Source of the DNA: a virus
Length of the DNA stretch: 35,267 nt
Reading direction: 5' to 3' (one strand)
Virus record (IMG/VR): IMGVR_UViG_3300029624_000038
Span: 1-35,267 of that record
The notes under the pieces are model-generated. The model did no database searches and had not been told where the DNA came from. It saw only the letters and a program-made list of their open reading frames with translations. The position numbers and the translations under genes were made by a program. Positions 1-6,239 of this stretch are shown one piece after another (within the stretch, counting starts at the first letter, position 1; every line of letters starts with the position of its first letter).

Positions 1-79
1 ATGTTGAACAGAAAGTATAAAAGTCTTAAACCACCCCCTACCTTTGTCAAAAATAATCTTTTTTTTTTGATTCAACAAC

Positions 80-484
80 CTATGTAATGGGTGGCGGGTT
101 GTTATCGCGTTGTGTTTGTGTAGGTGGTGGCGGTATTTTGATTGGGTCGATGTCATGTATAATGTCTGATAGGTTGGTGAATGATTGCATTATCTTTGTG
201 CTGAAATCATCTATAAATTTTGTATCAATTGAAATGGTGTACCCCATTGATTTTGTGGTGTGTTTGATCTTATGGTATAGGTGGTTATTTAATGGGATTA
301 ATTCATATGTGGTGGCATGGGTGTAAATGTATTCCCTTTTAGACCTGGATAAAAATATGATTAGTATGGGGGCGATCAACCAAAACCATATGGATGGATA
401 GTATTGAATATATGCGGTGTTGTGTGAAATTTCTACAGACTGAATACGTCTTAATTGCTTGATGTATTTGGGTGGTGATTCCAT
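80..484 (-). CDS. Hypothetical single-pass membrane protein
   Basis: 134 aa, ATG start. I do not recognise a family. One strongly hydrophobic stretch at about residues 30-46 (tryptophan/isoleucine/leucine rich, followed by basic SRSKR) predicts one membrane segment. The C-terminus is polar and proline-rich (PPPPTQTQ and PPPIT near the end). It is the last gene in transcription order before the left end of the window; if the genome ends join, it lies directly upstream of the terminase genes. A 22-bp repeat shared with the upstream side of the lipoprotein gene sits 34 bp before its start. Base composition is more AT-rich than the structural genes. A plus-strand ORF over the same DNA is judged a shadow. 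Confidence 0.6.
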   Translation of the reverse strand: MESPPKYIKQLRRIQSVEISHNTAYIQYYPSIWFWLIAPILIIFLSRSKREYIYTHATTYELIPLNNHLYHKIKHTTKSMGYTISIDTKFIDDFSTKIMQSFTNLSDIIHDIDPIKIPPPPTQTQRDNNPPPIT

Positions 485-517
485 ATTATTATTCTATTTA
501 TTGTTAAGTATAGTTAT

Positions 518-539
518 GTTCTATATGCTACTGTTATAT
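518..539. repeat. 22-bp direct repeat, copy 1
   Basis: The 22 bases starting GTTCTATATGCTACTG are identical at 518-539 and 1777-1798. In both places the repeat lies just after the stop of one minus-strand gene and 23-34 bp before the start of the next. This copy overlaps the stop codon of the 80-aa gene. Function is unknown: shared promoter/operator, or the scar of a cassette insertion, are both possible. Confidence 0.8.
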
Positions 540-776
540 ATCATCTTGTAGTATCGGCCTTAATTGGGTATATTCAAAATCACCATACTTTTTAAAAAGA
601 CTTTGCATCGCAAGCCAAAACACTCTAGGTGTTTTATACCTTCTTACTTCATCATTTATTACTATTGAATAAGCAGTTGGATTTTTATGTCTATACACTT
701 GAATACTATCTTCATCTGTGTATTTTTCATACAATCCAAAGTGCAGGTTGTATAGAAATATTGATTGTTGTTCCAT
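534..776 (-). CDS. Hypothetical protein, 80 aa
   Basis: ATG start, soluble-looking, rich in tyrosine and aromatic residues, no membrane segment and no motif I recognise. It sits between the repeat-rich gene-free stretch (upstream) and the first 22-bp repeat (downstream, overlapping its stop). Codon use is AT-rich like the other left-end genes and unlike the structural module, fitting a recently acquired accessory gene. Coding status is supported only by an uninterrupted frame and by its position in the same orientation as its neighbours. Confidence 0.5.
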   Translation of the reverse strand: MEQQSIFLYNLHFGLYEKYTDEDSIQVYRHKNPTAYSIVINDEVRRYKTPRVFWLAMQSLFKKYGDFEYTQLRPILQDDI

Positions 777-820
777 TTAATTTAGTTTTGATAAGTCAGT
801 GATTGAAGCCCGGCCAGCGT

Positions 821-832
821 TTAGCCAAACCG
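821..832. repeat. 12-bp border direct repeat, left copy
   Basis: TTAGCCAAACCG occurs here and again at 1511-1522, close to both edges of the gene-free repeat region, 690 bp apart and in the same orientation. It is preceded by a local GC-rich patch (GCCCGGCCAGCG) that stands out from the AT-rich surroundings. Confidence 0.65.
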
Positions 833-991
833 TTATCATCAATAAAACATGTTTTCAAAATTCACCTTTCGTTTTTTCAAATCTTTTTGAAATGCCGTCT
901 AAAATCTCGATAAATCGCAATTTCTATGTTTTTACCCTCTAAAAAACACCGTTTAAAGCGTTTAAATGTACTTTTTGAAATCCGTTTTTTC

Positions 992-1018
992 AAACCTAAA
1001 TTTTTTCAGAACACTTTT
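992..1018. repeat. 27-bp direct repeat (second copy at 1231-1257)
   Basis: Twenty-seven identical bases beginning AAACCTAAATTTTTTCAG occur at 992-1018 and 1231-1257, bracketing the 48-bp tandem array. The copies are 239 bp apart, which is one short of five times 48, so the whole region may derive from one expanding 48-bp-periodic sequence. Confidence 0.75.
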
Positions 1019-1047
1019 AAGTTGCTGATCAAAAACTAACTTTCTGT

Positions 1048-1215
1048 TTTTCAAAAATCAACTTTCTAATTTTTCGCCTCCAACTCAAAACCTAATTTTC
1101 AAAAATCAACTTTCTAATTTTTCGCCTCCAACTCAAAACCTAATTTTCAAAAATCAACTTTCTAATTTTTTACCTCCAACTCAAAACCTGTTTTTCAAAA
1201 ATCAACTTTTCAAAA
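1048..1215. repeat. 48-bp tandem repeat array
   Basis: The element with core CAAAAATCAACTTTCTAA begins at 1052, 1100 and 1148 with exact 48-bp spacing, and a partial fourth copy begins at 1196. Units also share CGCCTCCAACTCAAAACCTA; the third unit differs in a few bases. The array is non-coding: the plus strand is almost free of G and no long frame runs through it. Confidence 0.85.
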
Positions 1216-1271
1216 CTTGAAGAAAATCTAAAACCTAAATTTTTTCAGAACACTTTTGACCTGGTGGAAGA

Positions 1272-1353
1272 AATTTCAAAAGTGAAATTTTGAAAATCAA
1301 CTTTCTAATTTTTGATCAACTTTTCAAAAGTGAAATTTTGAAAATCAACTTTC
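1272..1353. repeat. Second repeat pair with 48-bp spacing
   Basis: TTCAAAAGTGAAATTTTG followed by AAAATCAACTTTCTA occurs twice, with the C of the first TTCAAAA at 1277 and 1325, again 48 bp apart. The AATCAACTTTCTA core is shared with the 48-bp array upstream, giving five copies in the region. The matching period suggests common origin and perhaps spacing constrained by DNA helical phase. Confidence 0.75.
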
Positions 1354-1510
1354 TATAAATCCCCAACAAAGTCAAAACCTTTGTGTTTCCGAAAAACTTT
1401 TCAAAACACGTTTTCAAAATGCGCCTTCATTCGCTTTAAACGCGCTTTTTTAGGTGCTGTTTTAAGAGAAGTTGCGTTTTTTGTAAGTTTTTCACGGTTT
1501 CAAAATCATT

Positions 1511-1526
1511 TTAGCCAAACCGGCTA
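1511..1526. repeat. Right border repeat with small hairpin
   Basis: The second TTAGCCAAACCG copy (1511-1522) extends into GGCTA, forming a 5-bp stem TAGCC/GGCTA with loop AAACC (1512-1526). It lies just after the stop codon of the lipoprotein gene, so it could act as a weak transcription-end structure, but no clear U-tract follows on the minus strand. The left copy lacks the second arm. Confidence 0.45.
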
Positions 1527-1535
1527 GTGGCAATA

Positions 1536-1754
1536 TTAATGGTTTTTACAGTTTCCTTTATGTGCTAAAGTTTGTCCAGATGTAATATTGTCTTTATACC
1601 AAATGTATTCACAACTATCAATTACTATCACTTTATAATTAATTCCGTTTTCGGTTTTACTTTTATATTTGTCAGGTGTATTGCATCCAACCATTAAAAA
1701 AGCTACTAACAAAGTGTATAATGTAAAGCTAATAAGTGTTTTAAGTCGTTTCAT
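1536..1754 (-). CDS. Small lipoprotein
   Basis: 72 aa. The N-terminus has a lysine/arginine start (MKRLK), a hydrophobic core and a lipobox ending AFLMVGC with the lipid-attachment cysteine at about residue 24, so export and lipidation by signal peptidase II are predicted. The mature part is about 48 residues and contains CEYIWY and a terminal HKGNCKNH. Short phage proteins ending HKGNC after a CEY motif are familiar from many Bacteroidota phages, without known function. Phage lipoproteins often alter the host surface or block superinfection; that is inference. It is preceded by the second copy of the 22-bp repeat. Confidence 0.75.
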   Translation of the reverse strand: MKRLKTLISFTLYTLLVAFLMVGCNTPDKYKSKTENGINYKVIVIDSCEYIWYKDNITSGQTLAHKGNCKNH

Positions 1755-1776
1755 TTTTTATCAAGCTAATATTTAA

Positions 1777-1798
1777 GTTCTATATGCTACTGTTATAT
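1777..1798. repeat. 22-bp direct repeat, copy 2
   Basis: Identical to 518-539. It lies 14 bp after the stop of the 121-aa gene and 23 bp before the ATG of the lipoprotein gene. On the minus strand the copy is preceded by GC, so GCATATA occurs twice within it, 13 bp apart. Together the two copies bracket 1.24 kb holding the 80-aa gene, the repeat-rich region and the lipoprotein gene. Confidence 0.8.
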
Positions 1799-1812
1799 GC
1801 AATTAACGTCAA

Positions 1813-2178
1813 TCAATTCACCACCCCATTCTTTGTATCTGGGAATGACTCTAGTAATTCAATTGCACTCGGATTTTTATCAGATACTTGATAATTATTA
1901 TAATCTTCAATAGAATCAAATTTATAGCACTCCATACCCATCCCATCTTTTCGCTCCCAAATTTCAAAAACACCGATACATTCCCCACGCATTGTAAAGC
2001 AAGCAATACATTTTAATGGTTGCATACTCCAAGCAGAGTCATTATAATAACACGTATGTTGCTTAAATGGTAGCGTTTTAGTATTGTTTCCACCATAAGA
2101 TTCCCAGAGTTCAATATACTTGTCAATTCTGATCGAAAGTCCGTTGAATTTTACTAATGCTTCAATTTTCGTTCTCAT
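1813..2178 (-). CDS. Hypothetical protein, 121 aa
   Basis: ATG start, 4 bp after the stop of the GIY-YIG/HTH gene, so probably co-transcribed. No membrane segment. Several cysteines (an HTCYY stretch and a CIACF stretch near residues 42-61) could bind metal but do not form a standard zinc-finger spacing. No family recognised. Part of the AT-rich left-end accessory block. Confidence 0.6.
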   Translation of the reverse strand: MRTKIEALVKFNGLSIRIDKYIELWESYGGNNTKTLPFKQHTCYYNDSAWSMQPLKCIACFTMRGECIGVFEIWERKDGMGMECYKFDSIEDYNNYQVSDKNPSAIELLESFPDTKNGVVN

Positions 2179-2182
2179 TGTA

Positions 2183-2701
2183 TTATATTTTTAATTTATC
2201 GCTTTTGCTTTCCCACCCGTACCACTCAAGTACAGGAATTAGCTTTTGAATATGTGATTCGTTCAGTTCCCTACGGCCTTGCATATAATGGCTCAAAGTC
2301 TTAGCAGGGAGGCCCGCCGACCGCTCCAAACAACGTAGCGAAAGGCATGGCCTTTCTTTAAACCAATCTATTAGCCATTTCAAATCTTGTCCAATGTCCT
2401 TTAAGTTTCCCGCTTCTGCCTTATCTATAATGGATTGAAGTTGCTTTGCAGACAACGAAAACCATTCCCCCTTCAAACGTTTATCTTTAAGATTATAATG
2501 AATGGTGGATTCAAGAAGATTTGGGTTTTCAGCTTTTATTTTATGAACTAATACAAGTTTGTATGGGGATGCTGTTTGTAGCTCACAAAGCCTTTTTTGA
2601 ACATTTGTAGCCAATCCTATTTTGACATTTTCGGTTGTCTCTGCTTGTATAAAATATACGTAACTCATAGATGTCGCTTCATATAATTCAAGTATTTTCA
2701 T
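2183..2701 (-). CDS. GIY-YIG (T5orf172-type) nuclease domain fused to HTH
   Basis: 172 aa from the ATG at 2701, which overlaps the upstream stop by 14 bp; a longer reading would need a TTG start. The N-terminal half has the T5orf172/Mug113 GIY-YIG pattern: a YVYFIQAE strand, VKIGLA with the following arginine (VQKRL), ELQTASPYKL, a glutamate preceding the IHYNLKDKR segment, and GEWF. The C-terminal third (about residues 110-165) looks like a lambda-repressor/XRE-type helix-turn-helix (SLRCLERSAGLPAKTLSHYM). Known GIY-YIG proteins cut DNA or act as homing enzymes; the HTH would give site recognition or autoregulation. The exact substrate is unknown. It belongs to a cluster of nuclease-type genes at the left end. 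Confidence 0.7.
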   Translation of the reverse strand: MKILELYEATSMSYVYFIQAETTENVKIGLATNVQKRLCELQTASPYKLVLVHKIKAENPNLLESTIHYNLKDKRLKGEWFSLSAKQLQSIIDKAEAGNLKDIGQDLKWLIDWFKERPCLSLRCLERSAGLPAKTLSHYMQGRRELNESHIQKLIPVLEWYGWESKSDKLKI

Positions 2702-3014
2702 ATTTATTTGTTCCAAATATTTCAGCGGCTTTTTGGGCTACTATCGCATATTCTGGTATGTAGAACAATTTCAGCTCTTCATTGAATGTAGCTTCATTAG
2801 CTAACCAGTCAACAAACCGTTCTTTCTTATCTTCCAAGGTTTCAGGTCCCTTAATTTCTTCAAAGTGATCTGTTTCTTCTACGTAGGAAGCCGGTAAATA
2901 GGGGGTGTAGCCCCATGCACTGTAATCACCATCAGAATCTTGTTCCCAAATAGTACCCGGTACTATGCTGGACCCTTCTGCTTTAATCTCTTTTGTGTTT
3001 CTATATTTTTTCAT
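2688..3014 (-). CDS. Hypothetical acidic protein, 108 aa
   Basis: I choose the ATG at 3014 (MKKYRNTKEIKAEG), which overlaps the HNH gene's stop by 14 bp, instead of the longer frame to 3131 that would run deep into the HNH gene. The same 14-bp overlap is used by its downstream neighbour. The protein is soluble, acidic in its middle part and lacks recognised motifs. Its tight coupling to the HNH and GIY-YIG genes suggests co-expression. Confidence 0.6.
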   Translation of the reverse strand: MKKYRNTKEIKAEGSSIVPGTIWEQDSDGDYSAWGYTPYLPASYVEETDHFEEIKGPETLEDKKERFVDWLANEATFNEELKLFYIPEYAIVAQKAAEIFGTNKYENT

Positions 3015-3306
3015 TCGATCGTTTTGCCGCTTTTCGCATATTGCACCGTTTACAAACTGGTTGTAAATTGTCATAACTCCATTTTTCACCACCTTGATCA
3101 ATCGGTACAATATGATCCACTTGCGATGCAAGTGTTGTAATTCCTTCAGATTCGCATATTCGGCAAAGCTGATTTCCGGTAATCTTCAAAAATCGTTTTG
3201 CGTGTTTCCGCCATGCATGCGAATTGTAAAACTTGTAATTATTAGCGTTAAAATTTTCCTTTTCAGGCAACCAAGGCGGGCGTTTTGGTTTGCTAATCCG
3301 GGTCAT
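3001..3306 (-). CDS. HNH endonuclease, terminase-associated type
   Basis: 101 aa. Contains a WxxHAKRFLK-type helix, a zinc-binding CRIC (about residues 48-51) paired with CKRC (about 85-88), and the HNH core: DHIVPI, then YDNLQPVCKRCN. This is the HK97 gp74 type, which in many cos phages lies at the genome end next to the small terminase and is needed for correct packaging cleavage. Here it lies near the left end, and would be upstream of the terminase pair once the genome ends join. It overlaps the preceding membrane-protein gene by an ATGA junction. Confidence 0.88.
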   Translation of the reverse strand: MTRISKPKRPPWLPEKENFNANNYKFYNSHAWRKHAKRFLKITGNQLCRICESEGITTLASQVDHIVPIDQGGEKWSYDNLQPVCKRCNMRKAAKRSNEKI

Positions 3307-3545
3307 GATATTCGTTGCCTGATTTGCTCAATAATAGCCCATATAAGCCATGATGTAAAAAACACCACCATTGCAACGACCAACAATGTAATCGGTAGCC
3401 ATATCGGCATTGTGGTCAAATAAAAATACTTCCCGAATGTTATTTCATTGGTTGGGTTTTCTAGCGATTGCCATATGATCATATTCCATATAATCATTAT
3501 TTCAATAGCGTAAAAAAAGAAAGTGTATTTAATTACTGGTTTCAT
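3303..3545 (-). CDS. Small two-pass membrane protein
   Basis: 80 aa with two hydrophobic segments (about residues 7-26 and 45-72, the second long enough to be tilted or to form a hairpin), separated by a polar NPTNEITFGK loop; the C-terminus is basic (EQIRQRIS). It is the first gene after a promoter-like site at 3565-3597 and is translationally coupled to the HNH gene (ATGA). The size and topology also fit small holins or antiholins, but its distance from the lysis genes makes this only a possibility. Confidence 0.6.
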   Translation of the reverse strand: MKPVIKYTFFFYAIEIMIIWNMIIWQSLENPTNEITFGKYFYLTTMPIWLPITLLVVAMVVFFTSWLIWAIIEQIRQRIS

Positions 3546-3564
3546 CTTTAATTGGTTTGTTTAT

Positions 3565-3597
3565 CAATGATACACACTTGTTCGTATATCTGCAAAC
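3565..3597 (-). promoter_or_regulatory. Bacteroidota-type promoter, left-end operon
   Basis: On the minus strand, TTTG (3596-3593) is followed after 20 bp by TATCATTG (3572-3565), close to the Bacteroidota -33 TTTG / -7 TAnnTTTG consensus. The start codon of the 80-aa membrane protein is 20 bp further on. The site aligns without gaps to the one at 14821-14853: both have GTTTGCA, CGAACAA, TG, TA and ATTG at the same offsets, and both have AACCAATT shortly before the ATG. Confidence 0.65.
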
Positions 3598-3613
3598 ATT
3601 TTTATGTTTTTTT

Positions 3614-4012
3614 TTAATCGGATAAGTGAATCCGGGCGCGGTATGATTCCGGATCATGTGTTTTCAACACTTCCATCCGTGAATTATGGTTGTGGTGTGA
3701 TTTAAATTTTCCGGATTTATATGATTCCCATTCCATGTGACATTCTCGGCACGACCAAACATAATTGCAAGGGTCTGCAATTAACCATTCTTTGCCGATT
3801 TGCTTGCATCGTTTTTGACTAATTGTGTGGTCGTGTTCCGTTCCGTGTTCTTTTCTACAGCATTCACAAATCGATCCAGGACCATAATTAGCCGCTTTGT
3901 ATGATCGATTAAGTTGTTTATTGAGTTTTGATTGTTTTGAACTAATCTTTTTAATTCTTTTAGGTCGCTTTCTTTTTCGTTCATTTGGTTTGGGGTATGG
4001 TCTGAAACTCAT
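3614..4012 (-). CDS. HNH-like zinc nuclease candidate
   Basis: 132 aa. The first 40 residues are very basic (KRKRPKRIKK), suggesting nucleic-acid binding. The core has CECC, then EHDHTIS, an asparagine in CNYVWSCRECH, and a final histidine-rich stretch (SHHNHN). Cysteine pairs on each side of a DH motif are the layout of HNH/McrA-type nucleases. The gene overlaps the preceding one by 32 bp. Another frame of 67 codons (3781-3984) lies inside it. Its role may be packaging, recombination or attack on other DNA; the sequence does not say. Confidence 0.65.
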   Translation of the reverse strand: MSFRPYPKPNERKRKRPKRIKKISSKQSKLNKQLNRSYKAANYGPGSICECCRKEHGTEHDHTISQKRCKQIGKEWLIADPCNYVWSCRECHMEWESYKSGKFKSHHNHNSRMEVLKTHDPESYRARIHLSD

Positions 4013-4253
4013 TTACAATTCCAATTTTATTTGATAATTTGATTGCGCGCCATATTTCCAGGCATCCGGCCGGGGTCCATTCCGGTTTGAATTTATCTTC
4101 GGAATACATAAAAGCCCATTTATCATGATACAAAGCCATCATGGCTTCACGCGCCGTTTCCGAATCCTTTGCGCCAATAATTACGTGGTGATCGTGTAGT
4201 GGCTTGCCGTTGGCCGTGTGTGCGGTTCCAAAGGTAAAATAAAAGCGTATCAT
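3981..4253 (-). CDS. Hypothetical protein, 90 aa
   Basis: Small soluble protein with an alpha/beta look (MIRFYFTFGTAH, then HHVIIGAKDSETAREAM, then WAFMYSEDKF). It overlaps the upstream zinc-binding gene by an ATGA junction. Short proteins of this kind are seen in phage accessory operons, but I assign no family or role. Confidence 0.6.
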   Translation of the reverse strand: MIRFYFTFGTAHTANGKPLHDHHVIIGAKDSETAREAMMALYHDKWAFMYSEDKFKPEWTPAGCLEIWRAIKLSNKIGIVNEFQTIPQTK

Positions 4254-4447
4254 TTAACATTCAATTGCTTCATGGCATCACGTACATCCAATTTACCGCG
4301 GCAATCCTTTGAACATGCCGTGAATATCCGGCCTTTTATATTCTTTTCGGCCCATCCTTCCGGATGTGTCCACAATATGCGATTAAAGGCCCGAATAGGT
4401 GTTGCAAGCGCTTCCTTTCCGCAATTATCACATTTGTATAATATCAT
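4250..4447 (-). CDS. Small zinc-binding protein, 65 aa
   Basis: Has CDNC at residues 6-9 and a second pair C-SKD-C around residues 45-49, a spacing suited to one structural zinc (zinc ribbon or treble clef). The rest is polar with two tryptophans. It starts at the last base of the preceding gene's stop (shared base) and ends in ATGA with the next gene, so it is translationally coupled. DNA- or protein-binding is likely for such small zinc proteins, but unproven. Confidence 0.6.
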   Translation of the reverse strand: MILYKCDNCGKEALATPIRAFNRILWTHPEGWAEKNIKGRIFTACSKDCRGKLDVRDAMKQLNVK

Positions 4448-5883
4448 TATCCTAAATCTTCAAGTTGACTATACATGAAAAGCATACCCGGAACTAATTC
4501 AGAGTATCCGCCAAATGGGGAAACTGTCAAACCTTGTTCATTTGCTATGCTTTGGTAATCCTGGGTAGCATAATCGGTGCCCCTGGGATCACGTAAATAC
4601 AATTCTTGATAACGGGTTGAATCATAGTATTTGTTTGCAATTGGCAAAACCCCTAAATCTGTTATAAACTGTCCGCCGTCACCGGTTTGGCCGAATGGAT
4701 TAGCAACAACGCCATCATATTCAAATACGCTGGTTTCCTCAATAACATCGCAATAGGTGTTTAATACTACCTCTAAGGTTTTGGGGCCGCCAACGGTTGG
4801 GCCGTATCCTTCCGATGTTGAATAGGTGTATAATGAATTATCGCCAATTCGGCGCAATGCATCGGCCACCATTACATAATTTTGTAGTAAAATTCCTTCA
4901 TAAAAAATACCCTGCCAATTAGTTCCGCCGGATCCGTTGCGCTGCCATTCGCCCGGCGCACCGTTAGGCAAACAACTAAAACGTATAAATTCCTGAAAAA
5001 ACCGCTTTGCCTGGGTGATTAAATACGTGTTGTTAAGCATGGCACCAACCAAACCACAATACAAAGCCAAACAGGACCGGCGATTGTTATATATCAGGGC
5101 TATTTGCTTCATATTAGCGGCGCCGTCGTAATATGGCACCGGACCGGGTTCATCCAAAAAAGGGAAAAAATTTACATTGGAAGGGGTGTAATCATCCGAA
5201 TCACGATTAGGAAAGTATGAAATCAAACGCGTATCTAAGCGTTCAGCCACCCGGAATGCGGTTTGATAAAAAAACGCTTCCATTATTGTTTTTTCGGATG
5301 ATGTAAACATCCATTTAGCAAAATCATATGACATCAACATACGAACATACCAAAAACAGTTCCGCCAAATACCGCTGTCCTGATCTTCACTTTGGCTGGT
5401 TAAACTGGGTAGTTCATACCCTTCATAACTTAGTAAGTCACGTTTAATTGGTGTTTCGTAAAGTCTTGATCGGTTGATCAATGACCAAAACGAAATATCA
5501 CGTAATTCAACGCCGGCGAAATTTGGAACGTTTTGATTTGTTGTGATTGGCAGGGCGCCACTAATCAAATAAGGATGTTCAATCAATGTTTTGGTTGGCG
5601 TCCCGCCTTGTTCGTTAGCAATGTAATCATTGACATTAACAATAATTCGCCGGTCCCAATCTGCCGATTGTACTTGCGGTTCATTTGCAATTGTCTTATA
5701 CGGCCCGTTTATAGACCTGGATTCCCATTGCAACACCTCATTATTGGTGTAAAGTATTCCTAATAGTTCGTTTCTGTTTTCTATGTTTTCCGGCGCGGAA
5801 ACGTCAACGGATAACGTTCTAGTTTCGCTGGTTACTGAAACGGTAAACGACCTGGATTGTGATGATGTTTCAAATGTTGCCAT
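4447..5883 (-). CDS. Alpha-toroid protein, candidate tail depolymerase
   Basis: 478 aa. Residues 1-110 are beta-rich and threonine/serine-rich, as in a virion attachment domain. From about 130 on, helices with repeated aromatic and YNNRR/SCLALYCGLVGAML and NWQGIFYEGILLQNYVMVADALRR segments resemble the (alpha/alpha) toroid of alginate/chondroitin lyase-type enzymes. I cannot fix catalytic residues by eye. It follows a BppU-like baseplate domain gene with a TAATG junction, so the two are probably made together as receptor-binding or polysaccharide-degrading virion parts. Its placement in the replication block, away from the tail genes, is odd. An unrelated helical protein remains possible. Confidence 0.5.
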   Translation of the reverse strand: MATFETSSQSRSFTVSVTSETRTLSVDVSAPENIENRNELLGILYTNNEVLQWESRSINGPYKTIANEPQVQSADWDRRIIVNVNDYIANEQGGTPTKTLIEHPYLISGALPITTNQNVPNFAGVELRDISFWSLINRSRLYETPIKRDLLSYEGYELPSLTSQSEDQDSGIWRNCFWYVRMLMSYDFAKWMFTSSEKTIMEAFFYQTAFRVAERLDTRLISYFPNRDSDDYTPSNVNFFPFLDEPGPVPYYDGAANMKQIALIYNNRRSCLALYCGLVGAMLNNTYLITQAKRFFQEFIRFSCLPNGAPGEWQRNGSGGTNWQGIFYEGILLQNYVMVADALRRIGDNSLYTYSTSEGYGPTVGGPKTLEVVLNTYCDVIEETSVFEYDGVVANPFGQTGDGGQFITDLGVLPIANKYYDSTRYQELYLRDPRGTDYATQDYQSIANEQGLTVSPFGGYSELVPGMLFMYSQLEDLG

Positions 5884-6239
5884 TACACGATGGCGCTATT
5901 TAGAATATCCATTCGCCCTTTAATATATGTTCTGATTTCACCGGATGAAAACGTGACCCGTAAAAAACAATAATGAGTCCCAACACTCATTGACGATAAA
6001 TCAAATTCATCGATTTGCAGTTCACCGGCATCGGCATCGGTCAAGGTCACCCCGCCGGCTGATGTGCTTTTATTAATGCTTACGGCACCCGTATCGGGGT
6101 GATTGAATCGGGCGTAAAATTCAACCGTGGCCCCTGTTAAATCGACCGGTGAACCATCTTCATTGATAGTTATATCATAGGCGTTGAATGTATCGCCTTC
6201 AAAGTAAGACCCAAAATCGTGTTTTACAAATGTTGCCAT
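5883..6239 (-). CDS. BppU N-terminal-like baseplate/fibre domain protein
   Basis: 118 aa, all-beta. The pattern GDTFNAYDITINEDGSPVDL followed by TGATVEFYARF, a mid-protein TDADAGELQI and YCFLRVTFSSGEIRTY is typical of BppU-type N-terminal domains, which anchor receptor-binding proteins to the baseplate of siphoviruses. In this genome it is a stand-alone single domain coupled to the alpha-toroid gene. It overlaps the upstream membrane-protein gene by 16 bp. Confidence 0.65.
   Translation of the reverse strand: MATFVKHDFGSYFEGDTFNAYDITINEDGSPVDLTGATVEFYARFNHPDTGAVSINKSTSAGGVTLTDADAGELQIDEFDLSSMSVGTHYCFLRVTFSSGEIRTYIKGRMDILNSAIV

Larger units (their letters stand above)
777..1535. other. Gene-free, repeat-rich AT-rich region
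   Basis: About 760 bp without a credible gene on either strand, the only long gene-free stretch in the genome. The plus strand is very poor in G. It contains three 48-bp tandem units plus a partial fourth, a separate pair of repeats with the same 48-bp spacing, a 27-bp direct repeat (992-1018 and 1231-1257), nine exact copies of TTTTCAAAA between 852 and 1419, and 12-bp direct repeats TTAGCCAAACCG near both borders (821-832, 1511-1522). Such clusters of short repeats are typical of protein-binding arrays (replication, partition, regulation), but nothing here identifies which. Confidence 0.85.

Noticed and set aside
1048-1353. Repeat array considered as CRISPR
   Set aside because: Units are contiguous tandem copies with no unique spacers between conserved repeats, and there are no cas genes.
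518-1798. Integron cassette interpretation (attC sites) of the 22-bp repeats
   Set aside because: A short GTTATATGC-like box is present, but I could not find the paired inverted arms of an attC site within the short gaps, and there is no integron integrase. Kept only as a remark.
3598-3613. Hairpin AAACAT/ATGTTT next to the HNH-like stop as a terminator
   Set aside because: An A/T-only 6-bp stem is too weak, and the T-run follows it only on the plus strand, where there is no gene to terminate.
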